Notes: generated from the letters alone by a model not told the origin. DNA of 17,759 nt from Verrucomicrobia bacterium UBA3222 (GCA_002363035.1 DEWA01000015.1:1-17759); one strand, 5' to 3'. Counted from the stretch's first letter, positions 1-8,055 are shown. A program made the numbers and translations.

Positions 1-341
1 ATTTGCTTCACCGTGTTGTAGACGGTACTGATGAACGGGATTTTCTTGATAAAACGTTCCGTCAGGGCGAGGCACAGGCGACCGAAAAAGAAATTGGAAA
101 GCCAGCCGAACGCCGTGATGAGCAAAACGACAATCAGCACCGCAATGACTTCCGCCATCCATCCCAACCACTGTATATCAAGGAAGGAGCTCCACGGTGC
201 GAAAAACAAAGCACTCGCGGGTTTCCCGATTTTCTCCAAAAGAAATTGCGCGACGAAAAACGTGATCCCCAGCGGCATCAACACCAGCAGACCCGTGATA
301 AAAGCGTTTTTCAGTCGATTGAACACGGTTCTATCTAACAC
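1..341 (-). CDS. DUF502 family membrane protein (5' part; gene runs off the left edge)
   Basis: The reverse strand reads open from a GTG at 341 to the window edge, giving about 113 residues without interruption. Seen: a hydrophobic segment near residues 14-33 containing LLVLMPLGITFF, a loop, a second strong hydrophobic segment (VIAVLIVVLLITAFGWL) near residues 66-84, then a basic stretch ending IPFISTVYNTVKQ. Known: two N-terminal membrane helices followed by an 'IP..xx.Y..VKQ' motif is the pattern of DUF502 proteins, inner-membrane proteins of about 200 residues with no settled function. The gene therefore probably lacks about half its length here. Start choice: no in-frame ATG lies just upstream and no good ribosome site is visible, so GTG 341 or GTG 326 is possible. 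The plus-strand ORFs here are shadows of this gene. Family assignment is from motif memory, not a search. Confidence 0.8.
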   Translation of the reverse strand, partial: MLDRTVFNRLKNAFITGLLVLMPLGITFFVAQFLLEKIGKPASALFFAPWSSFLDIQWLGWMAEVIAVLIVVLLITAFGWLSNFFFGRLCLALTERFIKKIPFISTVYNTVKQ

Positions 342-879
342 GAGTATTAAATAATCTTCAAGTAAAATCCGATGGAATATGCAAGCAATATCGATGATTG
401 CTTCGGATTGCGCCTGCTTCGAACCGCCTGCTTAAGGCAGGCACCCGACATCGTTGTCGGCTTCGGACGGTATCTCTCCTTCAATCGCGCCATCGCCGTC
501 AACTTCGAAGGATGGTGCTTTCGGATGTAATCCGACACCGTCGACCGTGAACGGCCTCAATCTTTTTTTACCCCGTTTGCGCGGATGTTCGTGCCTTACA
601 GGACTTCCAGCAACGACGCTTCCTACTCCGTTCTCCGTCGTCCGTGTCCGTCGATATTTGAACGACATCCGTATGTGGTGCGTTTGGTGGCAGGCGACAA
701 AACTGCGAGTACTGTTCTTTTTTGCAATGTGCTTTGCGACTTCATCAACGAAGCCGCATAAACGAAATCTGCAAAGAGTCGGCAATTACTCGTTCTCCCT
801 CCGTCGGATGGCAACCGCCTGTGCTCTGCGATATCCCCGCGATTGCTCTTTACGACAACCGATCGCGCCGCCGTTGTTG
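342..879. other. Non-coding stretch with inverted repeats between two minus-strand genes
   Basis: About 540 bases separate the stop of the broken secreted-protein gene from the start of the DUF502 gene. Several short ORFs cross it on both strands (for example minus 432-785 and plus 454-939). They overlap in different frames, are rich in Arg, Ser, Pro and Cys in a way typical of chance frames, and show no domain I recognise. I see no tRNA or rRNA signature. The left part holds three hairpins (listed separately) and recurring words such as gcctgctt and cttcgga. It could be a 3' untranslated or promoter region, a remnant gene or a copy of a dispersed repeat. I cannot decide between these. Confidence 0.5.
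383..460. repeat. Cluster of three inverted repeats (hairpins)
   Basis: Three perfect-stem hairpins lie within 78 bases. At 383-403, AAGCAAT pairs with ATTGCTT around a 7-base loop. At 426-442, GCCTGC pairs with GCAGGC around TTAAG. At 445-460, CCGACA pairs with TGTCGG around TCGT. None is followed by a T-run on either strand, so a classical intrinsic terminator is unlikely. They sit between the 3' end of the upstream minus-strand gene and the DUF502 start. Confidence 0.55.
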
Positions 880-2690
880 CTATCCGTCGTTGTTAACGCG
901 ACGTGTCCGCGTTGGCTTTGCAACTTCTTTTTCGTTTGACAATTGAGTGCCCTCCTGCGGTATCGTTTCCTTTTGTATCGTTTCGGGTTCCTTTTTATCT
1001 TCAACAATGGTATTCTGTTCCTTGTCGTTCGGATTTTGCGAAACCTCTTCTTCCGTTTTTGCCTGTGGTTCCTCCCATAAACCGTAGGCTTGCAGTCGTT
1101 GACGCAAAATACGCAAACATTTCGGCTTTTTTAAAGATCCGAAAGTTTTACCGTTATTCACCTGACAATCTTCCTTCTTCCAACCGAAGAATGTGTTATA
1201 AAAGTCAGCAATGGCTTCCAAAAATTTTTTCCGATATTCTTCCCGTTTTTTACACCATTCGAGCGCCTGCTTTTTGGCGTTTTCAAACGCTGTCTCTGCA
1301 TCTTCCGGATCGTTTTCCTCCATTTGGCGAACGGTCTTTATGAAGGAAATTTGGTGATTTATAAAATCCCAATAGGTTGTTACCGATGCATAAAAGCATC
1401 TTTTGACGTTGTTTTCGAAGTGTGCGACATAAGTATTATAAATGTCTTTTTCAACTGCATCCGTATTGATGCCTTTTTCTTTTCTTAAAACTATGAATCT
1501 TTCATGAAGTTTGTTGGTTTCCGGTTTCGGTTTATATTCGTTTATCAGTATTTCGATGTCACACTCCAACATAACTTCCTTAAACGCTTGCATAACCGAC
1601 CGTGGATCGAAACACTCACATATCCATGCCTCTTCCGTCAACTCGTAAAGAAATTCCAAAGCACCGATAAAATTTGCTTCCGTTACCTCCCCGATGCGTT
1701 TGTAAGCGGAACGAATTTCTCCGACAAAATATTCGACTTCCTCCTGCAGAAACTTTCCTGCCTTCTCACGCTGCATGAACAGCTTCGGATACTTCACAAG
1801 ATTCATATCCAATCCGAGAATACCAAAGTTTCCTTTTGCTTTCTCTTCTTCCGCTTTAAAATCCTTCGGTTTAAAACCTTTTAAATGATGCCTCGCGCCG
1901 CAGGGCATTGAATTTTTTCACAAACGCGCAACCGTTCACAACTTCCAAAAAATCGGCTCTGAGATACGTTTTAAGGGAGTTTTTATCGGATATCGGCGCC
2001 TGAAATGTCTCCAGTAAAGCACTCTGTCGTTCTGTAAATGTTTTTGAAAGTTTTTCCAGCATTTCGGGAGAAATTTCCGTTTTCGCCGTTTCCGATTGAA
2101 TTACCCGCAGATGCTCATAAAATGCACGGAGTTCCTTTGCGAATGCATCAATCGCTTTGAGAAATTCAAGATCCCGCTTCTCGGCGAACGGTTGCATTTT
2201 TCCCATAAGGAAAGGCACTAATTGATCCAAAAGGCACTAATTGATCCAAGTTTGAAGTCTCAAAAACTTTAAGGATGCTCTCCGTTTTGCGGGCATTCTT
2301 AATCGTATTGTGAAGAATTGCCTCCGTTCCGAAATCCCATTCCTCCGTATTCCACTCCGGCAAAACATCCTTTTCGCATTTTTTGATCAAATCTTTAAAG
2401 TTGGATAACTGTTGCCTGAAAATCTTCGATGTATTGTCGACTTCGCTGTAGTAAAGGATATCGCGGGAAAGATACCACCAGGCGTTTATGTCCCGGTCGG
2501 GATGCACAAGGTAACGTAGTCCTTCGGTGGCGTTCGGATCTTTGACTTCCGGTTTCCATAGATTTTTCGTGCACGCTTCTTTTGCGATTTCCCATAACTC
2601 TTTATACGTCGGTTCTTTCCCGAAAACCGTCGGCACCGCAAGCCCTCCCGTACACAAAAAGCAGGCAACATAAAACAATTTCTTTCGCAT
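880..2690 (-). pseudogene. Broken gene for a secreted protein of unknown function (about 596 residues when repaired)
   Basis: Three overlapping minus-strand frames form one gene. The ATG at 2690 begins MRKK followed by a hydrophobic segment and a plausible cleavage site near VFGK, a Sec signal peptide; the TTG at 2735 only adds a poor n-region. The first frame reads to VPF near 2230, where an exact 19-base tandem duplication (2211-2248) shifts it. Deleting one copy joins the reading SNLDQLVPF to LMGKMQPFAEK. The second frame hits TAA at 1871-1873 inside a run of four T; dropping one T joins SFKRF to KPKDFKAEEE, and the rest reads on to TAG at 880. 1811 minus 20 bases is 1791, exactly 597 codons. 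The body is helical and rich in Lys and Glu, with a low-complexity Glu/Lys/Thr tail of about 60 residues. I recognise no domain. Two short proteins instead of one pseudogene is possible but less likely. Confidence 0.8.
2211..2248. repeat. 19-base exact tandem duplication that breaks the reading frame
   Basis: The unit aaaggcactaattgatcca occurs twice, head to tail, at 2211-2229 and 2230-2248. Because 19 is not a multiple of three, it shifts the frame of the surrounding minus-strand gene. On that strand the duplicated coding reads DQLVPF once in the correct frame before the frame is lost. Confidence 0.95.
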
Positions 2691-3084
2691 ACTTTTATGC
2701 GGATAAAATTGAGAACAAATTGCAAGTTTTTTCAAAAAATTTCCGTTAAAGGAAACTTTTTCATCATTATTTGTTTCTTTTCAAATGGGAATACCCGTTT
2801 GACGCAACTCCGCGGTATAACGGGCGGAGCGTTATGCCGAAAAATGCGGAAACGACATGTTTCAACGTTCGAACCGCTTTTTTCGGTTGGGTATCCATAT
2901 ATTTTGGCATTGAGTATTCATCCGTTTGTGCAATCATCGGCGCGAACGGCTCCGATCGTCGCGGCTTAAAAGGATGCGGTACGTCGGAACATTGTTTTTA
3001 TTGCGGCGTCGTTAAAATACGCCCGTTTAATGTTTCCGATTGGGGATCGCGTTGACAACGGACGGGCGTTGCGTTCGAATAAAG
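2691..3084. other. Intergenic region between the divergent broken gene and sufC
   Basis: About 390 bases lie between two divergently read genes, so promoters for both directions are expected here. Plus-strand ORFs at 2697-2969 and 2771-3055 cover most of it in different frames and show no domain or signal I recognise; I treat them as chance frames. A small inverted repeat, TTTCC..GGAAA with a 6-base loop, lies at 2740-2755 and is followed by a short T-run on the plus strand, a weak terminator-like feature. The best promoter candidate, towards sufC, is listed separately. Confidence 0.45.
3052..3080 (+). promoter_or_regulatory. Putative sigma70-type promoter of the suf operon
   Basis: A perfect TTGACA (3052-3057), a 17-base spacer and TCGAAT (3075-3080, four of six matches to TATAAT) lie just upstream of sufC. 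The start codon at 3085 or 3088 is only 4-7 bases past the -10 element, so transcription would begin at or next to the ATG, giving a leaderless message. Alternatively the promoter lies further upstream and this match is chance. Confidence 0.4.
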
Positions 3085-3771
3085 ATGATGTCAGCCCTTG
3101 TGCTTGAAGATTTAACGTTGCGGCGCGGGGAGAAGATTATTTTTGAGCATGTAAGTTCCCTGTTTTCGACGGGAGAAGTTCATGTTCTCTCGGGAGTTAA
3201 CGGTGCCGGGAAGAGTTCGCTGTTGCAGGCGTTAATCGGGAATCCGCAGTATGCGTTATCGGGTGGGAGGATTTGGCTTGATGACAAGGAAATTCAGGAT
3301 TGGACACCCGAGAAACGTGCACAACACGGGCTTTTTGCGGCATTTCAATCGCCGTGCGAGATTGAAGGTTTGACGGTTGCGAATTTCCTGCGGACGGTTT
3401 TGAAGTTTTTTCCGAAGCATCCGTTGCACAAAGCGAGCGCGACGGATTTTTACAAAGAACTCTATTCGTTATTGGAAGCGGTCGGATTGCCGAAAACGTT
3501 TACCGCGCGCGCCGTGAACGTCGGGTTTTCCGGCGGCGAGAAAAAGCGTTTCGAATTGTTGCAATTAAAATTTTTGCGCCCGCAATTCGCGCTTTTGGAC
3601 GAAATCGACAGCGGCTTGGACGCGGAAGCGCGTGAATTGGTATTGCAGACCGTTCGCGAATTGCGACCGACGACGGGCTTCATTATTGTTTCCCACAACG
3701 AAGATTTTGCGCATCGATGCGAACCGACGGCGATGTGGCGGTTGGAGAACGGGCGGTTAAGCACAATGTAA
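3085..3771 (+). CDS. sufC: SufC, Fe-S cluster assembly ATPase
   Basis: SufC is the cytosolic ABC-type ATPase that works with SufB and SufD to assemble Fe-S clusters. With ATG 3085 it has 228 residues, slightly short for SufC (about 250). Seen in order: Walker A GVNGAGKSS (residues 37-45), the Q-loop segment AFQSPCEIEGL that is typical of SufC, signature FSGGEKKR (about 148-155), Walker B LLDEIDSGLD with D172/E173, and the switch histidine in IVSHNED (H204). Family SufC usually has DESDSGLD, so the Ile is a mild variant. The frame is open upstream to a TTG at 3040, but the homology starts only around SALVLEDL, so ATG 3085 or 3088 is preferred. It heads the operon, but two secreted-protein genes separate it from sufB. 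Confidence 0.95.
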   Translation: MMSALVLEDLTLRRGEKIIFEHVSSLFSTGEVHVLSGVNGAGKSSLLQALIGNPQYALSGGRIWLDDKEIQDWTPEKRAQHGLFAAFQSPCEIEGLTVANFLRTVLKFFPKHPLHKASATDFYKELYSLLEAVGLPKTFTARAVNVGFSGGEKKRFELLQLKFLRPQFALLDEIDSGLDAEARELVLQTVRELRPTTGFIIVSHNEDFAHRCEPTAMWRLENGRLSTM

Positions 3772-3870
3772 TATCATACCCCAAGCGGGTTGCGGTGTTT
3801 GACGAAGCGGCTTCCGGCGATCGAAAAGGCTTTCGAGCGTTTGGGTGGTGCGGTTTGCGTTTGGAGCCGG

Positions 3871-3897
3871 TTGGCATGAAAAGTGCTGCAATATAAA
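3871..3897 (+). promoter_or_regulatory. Candidate promoter for the secreted-protein pair
   Basis: TTGGCA (3871-3876), a 15-base spacer and TATAAA (3892-3897) precede the ATG at 3916. Each hexamer matches consensus at five of six positions, but the spacer is short. A hairpin with stem TCGAAA/TTTCGA at 3821-3836 lies upstream, between sufC and this site, without a T-run. If real, the pair would be expressed separately from sufC. Confidence 0.3.
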
Positions 3898-3915
3898 CGG
3901 CATGTTGCCGGTGAT

Positions 3916-4536
3916 ATGAAACGTTTTTGGATTTTGACATTCGGATGGGTGATGACGATGGTCGGTTTGCACGGCGACCAGTTTTATATTACCCTGGTGC
4001 GCGAGCGGGAGGATTTGTATTCCTTCGAGGTGCAGGTTGTCGGTGAATTTACGAGCATAACGGGGAAGATTTCTTCGAGTAACGAACATGAAACATCCGT
4101 CTCCCCCTGGGGAGAGGTGACCGAAGTGGTTTCTGCGGGTACCGTTGTAACATTTGAGATTAAAGGACGTGCTTTTATTTTAACGGGTGATCGGCACGTG
4201 ACGCTTTGGAGTAAAAATACGCAACAGAAAGACTTTCCAAACAACGATAAGTTTTTTGTCGAAATGCGGGATCAAACACCGTTGCGAAAAGAGAACGAAC
4301 CTTCGTTTCATGTGAATTTCGACAACCTGAAGGGAGATGTGCAGGTGATGAATCATGAAGGCAAATCGGATTTTACCATCCTCAATCCTTACAATGAGCA
4401 TCCGTGGTTCAGCAATAAACCCATTGATCGGATAAAGTTTCCCAAACCGGCATCAAAATCGTCGGATCGAAAAAAGGAACGGGAAAACAACGATTTTTTC
4501 GACGATGATCCGAGGTATTTTATAAGAAAAAAATGA
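3916..4536 (+). CDS. Small secreted protein of unknown function, paralogue of the next gene
   Basis: The product has 206 residues from ATG 3916. It begins MKRFWILTFGWVMTMVGLHG, a Sec signal peptide (basic n-region, hydrophobic core, Gly/Ala-type end), followed by a mature part that looks mostly beta-strand and has a charged Lys/Asp/Glu tail ending in FIRKK. A GTG at 3883 extends the frame by 11 residues but would bury the signal peptide, so I start at the ATG. It aligns by eye with the following gene: both have an aromatic start to the mature chain, a DRxVTLW motif, and a segment of the type F.G.V......SDF.I. I recognise no named family. The 3' end overlaps an ATG of the next frame in an ATGA arrangement. 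A periplasmic, surface or effector role is inference from the signal peptide alone. Confidence 0.75.
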   Translation: MKRFWILTFGWVMTMVGLHGDQFYITLVREREDLYSFEVQVVGEFTSITGKISSSNEHETSVSPWGEVTEVVSAGTVVTFEIKGRAFILTGDRHVTLWSKNTQQKDFPNNDKFFVEMRDQTPLRKENEPSFHVNFDNLKGDVQVMNHEGKSDFTILNPYNEHPWFSNKPIDRIKFPKPASKSSDRKKERENNDFFDDDPRYFIRKK

Positions 4537-4568
4537 CGATTGCGGGAATAATTTTATCGGAATTCGGT

Positions 4569-5087
4569 ATGCGTTTTAAGAAAACATCCATGCGGTATTT
4601 TTTAAAGGCCGTGAAAAATGCGGGTATTTTTATCATTTTGCTTCATGCCGTGTGTGTTTCGTTGCACGCGGAAGATTATAATCTTTCGTTTGTTCAAACC
4701 GACGACGGTTTTAAATTTTTTGTGATGCAGAGCTCCGAAACCGGACATGTCGGCGGTCGCTTCGGAAGGCAACAAAAACCGTATCTTCGGCCGGAGCCGG
4801 AAATGTCGGTCACGCTCGGTTTGGATTTATTCGGGAAAACACCCCGTGTATCACGTGTTTGTTGCGCTTCCGATCTTGCGGCTTTTAAGATAAACGAGCT
4901 CTTTTTCAAAATCGAAAGCGATCGCACGGTCACCTTATGGGGCGGAGAAGCGAACGATCGGGTTTTTGTTTATAACAAAAACAATTTAAATCTGCGGTTG
5001 GCGTGCGAACACTTCAACGGTTCCGTGTGGTATCGATTGAAAGGCGAAGATTTCAAGCAAATCGTCATAAAAAAATTTAATAAATAA
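4569..5087 (+). CDS. Small secreted protein of unknown function, paralogue of the previous gene
   Basis: The frame is open from ATG 4533, which overlaps the upstream stop as ATGA, but three in-frame ATGs compete (4533, 4569, 4590). I choose 4569 because GGAA lies 6 bases upstream and the resulting signal peptide is of normal length; 4590 gives an even more typical one. The hydrophobic segment GIFIILLHAVCVSLHA ends at AED, a good signal-peptidase I site. The mature part carries SDRTVTLW, matching GDRHVTLW of the preceding protein, and a C-terminal FNGSVWYRL segment matching its FDNLKGDV segment. Two adjacent Cys (VCCAS) are present. No family is recognised. It ends 41 bases before sufB. The pair most likely arose by tandem duplication; why it sits inside the suf operon is unknown. 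Confidence 0.72.
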   Translation: MRFKKTSMRYFLKAVKNAGIFIILLHAVCVSLHAEDYNLSFVQTDDGFKFFVMQSSETGHVGGRFGRQQKPYLRPEPEMSVTLGLDLFGKTPRVSRVCCASDLAAFKINELFFKIESDRTVTLWGGEANDRVFVYNKNNLNLRLACEHFNGSVWYRLKGEDFKQIVIKKFNK

Positions 5088-5128
5088 AAACAGAGCATTA
5101 AGCCGACATGCGGTAAATCGGAAAGCCT

Positions 5129-6514
5129 TTGACGGCGGCGGTTTCGTACGGCACCATCGGGATGTATATGACACTTTCGACGGCAGACGGGTTCGGTTTG
5201 AACGAAGCGACGGTACGTTTTATTTCGGAGACGAAGCGCGAACCGCCGGAACTCTTACAATTTCGTCTCAATGCCTTAAAAGTTTTCAAAAATTCCTCCC
5301 TGCCCGATTGGGTTCCGTCGGAATTGCATGATGTGGATTTCGACCGCATGCGTTACTATGTGGCGGAGGGGCAAAAACCGCAGCGGCGTTGGGAAGACGT
5401 TCCCGAGAACATTAAGACGACCTTTGAGCGTTTGGGCGTACCGGAGCGGGAGCGGGCATTTCTGGCAGGCGTTGAAGCGCAGTTCGACAGCGAAGCGGCG
5501 TATGCCAAAATGCAGGAATATCTGGAGAACAAAGGCGTTATTTTTACCGATTCCCGCGAAGGTCTTTGTACGTACGGCGAGCTGTTTAAGCCGTATTTTT
5601 CGAAAATTGTCCCGCCGACCGACAATCGTTTTGCGGCGTTGAACGGTGCGGTATTCAGCGGCGGCAGTTTTGTCTATGTTCCGAAAAACGTAAAAGTACA
5701 ACAGCCGTTGCAAGCGTACTTCCGCATCAACGCCGAACGTTCCGGTCAGTTCGAACGGACGCTCATTATCGTGGACGAAGGCGCGGAGTTGACGTTTATG
5801 GAAGGCTGTACCGCGCCGTCGTACGATACGCAGAACCTCCATGCGGCGGTGGTGGAGTTTGTCGTTAAGAAAAATGCGAAGTTGCAATTTATAACCGTTC
5901 AGAACTGGTCGACCAACGTGATAAACGCGGTCACCATTCGCGGCTGGGCGGAAGAAGATGCCGATGTGCGTTTTATGGACGGTCACGTCGGGTCAAAATT
6001 GACGCTCAAATACCCCGGGGTGTTATTGAAAGGTCGCGGAGCCCGTTGCGAAGTGCTCTCGTTGGCATTGGCGCATCACGGGCAACGGCAGGACACGGGC
6101 GCGCGCGTGTTTCATCTGGCGGACGATACGACTTCGAACATTGTTTCGAAATCCGTTTCCGTCGATGACGGCTGGGCGGGCTACCGCGGCAAGGTTTTCG
6201 TAAAGCAGGGATTAAAAAACTGCAAAAACGTTACCGAGTGCCATTCGTTGCTCCTGGGCGAACACAGCCCCACCGGAACTTTGCCGACGGTCGAGGTTTC
6301 GGGCGATGCGCATTCGATCAAACACGAAGCAAGCGTTGCGTCGGTGGATGAAGAGAAATTGTTTTACCTGCAACAACGCGGATTGAACCGTGCGGCGGCG
6401 ATGAGTTTGAGCGTCAACGGTTTTGTGAATGATTTAGTGCAGTCGTTCCCGTTGGAATACGGCGTGGAGCTGAAGCGCCTCATCGACATGGAAGTCGAGA
6501 ATGCGGTCGGTTGA
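5129..6514 (+). CDS. sufB: SufB, Fe-S cluster scaffold subunit
   Basis: SufB is the beta-helical scaffold protein on which the SufBC2D complex builds Fe-S clusters. The 461 residues match the family over nearly full length (usually about 470-480). Seen: the N-terminal block [11 protein letters not shown], the central beta-helix with repeated hydrophobic strands, the block [12 protein letters not shown] with Cys371 at the position of the conserved scaffold cysteine, then IKHEAS and LFYLQQRGL, the family's C-terminal signature. Start: the frame is closed by TAA at 5114, so only TTG 5129 keeps the SYG motif that precedes GLNE in other SufB proteins; GGAAAG lies just upstream. ATG 5162 is the alternative and would drop that block. 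It is followed by sufD after 89 bases and preceded by the secreted pair rather than directly by sufC. Confidence 0.95.
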   Translation: MTAAVSYGTIGMYMTLSTADGFGLNEATVRFISETKREPPELLQFRLNALKVFKNSSLPDWVPSELHDVDFDRMRYYVAEGQKPQRRWEDVPENIKTTFERLGVPERERAFLAGVEAQFDSEAAYAKMQEYLENKGVIFTDSREGLCTYGELFKPYFSKIVPPTDNRFAALNGAVFSGGSFVYVPKNVKVQQPLQAYFRINAERSGQFERTLIIVDEGAELTFMEGCTAPSYDTQNLHAAVVEFVVKKNAKLQFITVQNWSTNVINAVTIRGWAEEDADVRFMDGHVGSKLTLKYPGVLLKGRGARCEVLSLALAHHGQRQDTGARVFHLADDTTSNIVSKSVSVDDGWAGYRGKVFVKQGLKNCKNVTECHSLLLGEHSPTGTLPTVEVSGDAHSIKHEASVASVDEEKLFYLQQRGLNRAAAMSLSVNGFVNDLVQSFPLEYGVELKRLIDMEVENAVG

Positions 6515-6603
6515 GCGGCGGTACTATATATAAAGAGAGGGTGATGAATCATACGTTGTTGAATTGCCAAGTTTCTTTTTAAATCCGTAGAATAACAAGG
6601 AAT

Positions 6604-7410
6604 ATGGATGTACCGTCTTCCGTCCTTCTGCCGTTCCGAAAACCGCAACCGTTCGGTGTGTGGGAAGACGACAGCTTTCGTTTCAACGACGGGTATGTTT
6701 CGGAGCAACGGTTCGCGTTTGAAGCCTCCGAAAGTCCTCTGTACGTTCGTCTCGGAAAAAACACGCAGGTTGCGATTATCGAACAATGTTCGGAGGTACA
6801 TTATCACCTGTGCGAGAAAGCTTCTTTATTGCATTTGAACGATCCCCGTTCGTACAAAGCGACATTCGATTTGGATAAAGAAGCGCACCTGCGTCATATC
6901 TCGGTCGGAACGGTATCGGAGAATTTAAAGAATACGCTTGTTGTTCATCTCAACGGCACAAAGTCATCCGTCGAATGGAAGGATGGTCTGCATTTGAAAG
7001 CCTCTTTCGAATACGATGGACAGATATCGATTGTTCATCACGCACCGCAAACGTCTTCAAACTGTCGCGTGCATTCGGTCATCGAAGATAAGGGCTTTTT
7101 GCATCTGACCTACGACGGAACCGTTGAGCCGTCCGCCGCTGATGCTGTTTTGGAACAAAAAAATTTGAATTACATCCTGACGCCGAACGGTCGCGTGTGC
7201 GCGCGCCCGCTGATGCATATTGCGAATAAAAACGTGCGTGCGTCTCATGGAACCGCGACGCAACCGTTGCCGCGGGAAGTTTTGTTTTACCTGCAGGCGC
7301 GCGGATTGGAACCCGAAACCGCGAAACAACTTTTCCTGGACGGTTTCCTGTACGGTTTGGCGGGCGAAGCGTTCCCGACGAACGTCGCGATGGTGACGGC
7401 GGAGGACTGA
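6604..7410 (+). CDS. sufD: SufD, Fe-S cluster assembly subunit (short form)
   Basis: SufD pairs with SufB in the SufBC2D scaffold. The 268 residues are well below the usual 400-450, but the C-terminal half is typical: a GTVEPSAADAVLEQKNL block, the conserved RASHGTATQPL motif, then LFYLQARGL and a terminal helix. What is missing is most of the N-terminal helical part and some beta-helix turns. No frame remnant is visible upstream: the 89 bases after sufB are gene-free apart from a 12-codon frame at 6544-6582. The short length is therefore probably the natural form, not a truncation. ATG 6604 has AAGG close upstream, with a short spacer. The next gene begins 10 bases after its stop, so the two are almost certainly co-transcribed. 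Confidence 0.9.
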   Translation: MDVPSSVLLPFRKPQPFGVWEDDSFRFNDGYVSEQRFAFEASESPLYVRLGKNTQVAIIEQCSEVHYHLCEKASLLHLNDPRSYKATFDLDKEAHLRHISVGTVSENLKNTLVVHLNGTKSSVEWKDGLHLKASFEYDGQISIVHHAPQTSSNCRVHSVIEDKGFLHLTYDGTVEPSAADAVLEQKNLNYILTPNGRVCARPLMHIANKNVRASHGTATQPLPREVLFYLQARGLEPETAKQLFLDGFLYGLAGEAFPTNVAMVTAED

Positions 7411-7420
7411 ATATCGAACG

Positions 7421-7813
7421 GTGGAGAGCGACAAAGAGCAGCTTTCGGCGCGCATTTGGGAATTGTTGAAGACCGTGGACGATCCCGAAATGCACGTCAA
7501 TATCGTCGATTTGGGTCTGGTTTATAATGTCACGTTGACGGAGGAAGCGATCAAAAAGACGGAGAAGCTCGGTGTTTGTAAGCGTTTTTTCAAAAAACCC
7601 GCCGAAGCCGTCGAAAAAGGCTTTAAGGTTGCCATCGAAATGACGTTAACTTCGCCGACATGTCCGATGGGACCGCACATTTTTTCGAACATCTATGATG
7701 TCCTGGGGTTTTTGAAGGGCATTACGTCGGTGGATATTTCGCTGGTCTGGGAGCCGCCATGGTCGCAGGAGAAGATTTCCGAAGCCGGCAAAATGCAGTT
7801 GGGGATGGTATAG
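7421..7813 (+). CDS. MIP18/DUF59 family protein, SufT-like Fe-S maturation factor
   Basis: The product has 130 residues from GTG 7421, the only start that keeps the N-terminal helix. Seen: the DUF59 core DDPEMHVNIVDLGLVYNV (residues 22-39) and TLTSPTCPMGPHI with the conserved reactive Cys81, ending in a WEPPWS block. Proteins of this family (SufT, PaaD, eukaryotic MIP18/CIA2) help load or transfer Fe-S clusters. Unusual: an extra segment of about 25 residues, rich in Lys and holding another Cys (LGVCKRFFKKPAEAVEKG), lies between the two core blocks, making the protein longer than the usual 100 or so. It sits 10 bases behind sufD, supporting an Fe-S role. I leave the symbol blank because SufT proper often has a different domain layout. 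Confidence 0.88.
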   Translation: MESDKEQLSARIWELLKTVDDPEMHVNIVDLGLVYNVTLTEEAIKKTEKLGVCKRFFKKPAEAVEKGFKVAIEMTLTSPTCPMGPHIFSNIYDVLGFLKGITSVDISLVWEPPWSQEKISEAGKMQLGMV

Positions 7814-7821
7814 GGGGGCAT

Positions 7822-7857
7822 GAGCGGCGTTTGCCCTTGCTCTTGGCTTATTTTTTT
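7822..7857 (+). terminator. Possible terminator of the suf operon
   Basis: Nine bases after the DUF59 stop, GAGC-GGC (7822-7828) can pair with GCC and GCTC (7833-7842) around a GTTT loop, with a three-base bulge. A run of seven T follows at 7851-7857, after an 8-base gap. The gap and bulge make it weak, but its position between the operon and the promoter of the next gene fits. A 32-codon frame (7820-7918) with AGGGGGG just upstream overlaps it. Confidence 0.3.
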
Positions 7858-8001
7858 GATAACTTCAGCGAGAGATATGCGTTTAGATATGGTTCCCGTC
7901 GGTTCTGGTATAAATTAAACATTCGACGTTTTTTTGATCGTATTCGATGCGGGTTGAAAACGGCTGGGTACGGAAGATTTTAAAGAGATTGAAATTTTTT
8001 A

Positions 8002-8029
8002 TTTACAAAACGCCTGAAAATCGTATAGT
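8002..8029 (+). promoter_or_regulatory. Putative promoter of the giant OTU-domain gene
   Basis: TTTACA (8002-8007), a 16-base spacer and TATAGT (8024-8029) lie 26 bases upstream of the ATG at 8056. Each hexamer has five of six consensus bases, and the surroundings are AT-rich. The predicted leader is about 20 bases and carries no Shine-Dalgarno sequence. Confidence 0.55.
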
Positions 8030-8055
8030 CTAAAAGCATATTGTAATTTTGTTAT

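Noticed and set aside
3..338. Plus-strand frames over the DUF502 gene
   Set aside because: The minus strand encodes a clear DUF502 N-terminus; these are shadows.
454..939. 161-codon plus-strand frame, and minus-strand frame 432-785
   Set aside because: They overlap in opposite directions, have chance-like composition, no signal or domain, and the first runs into the 3' end of the minus-strand gene.
1871..1908. Programmed frameshift in the secreted-protein gene
   Set aside because: A slippery run is present, but the 19-base duplication upstream already disables the gene, so decay is the simpler reading.
6544..6582. 12-codon frame between sufB and sufD with GAGAGG upstream
   Set aside because: Too short to support; the ribosome-site spacing is poor and no attenuator structure is visible.
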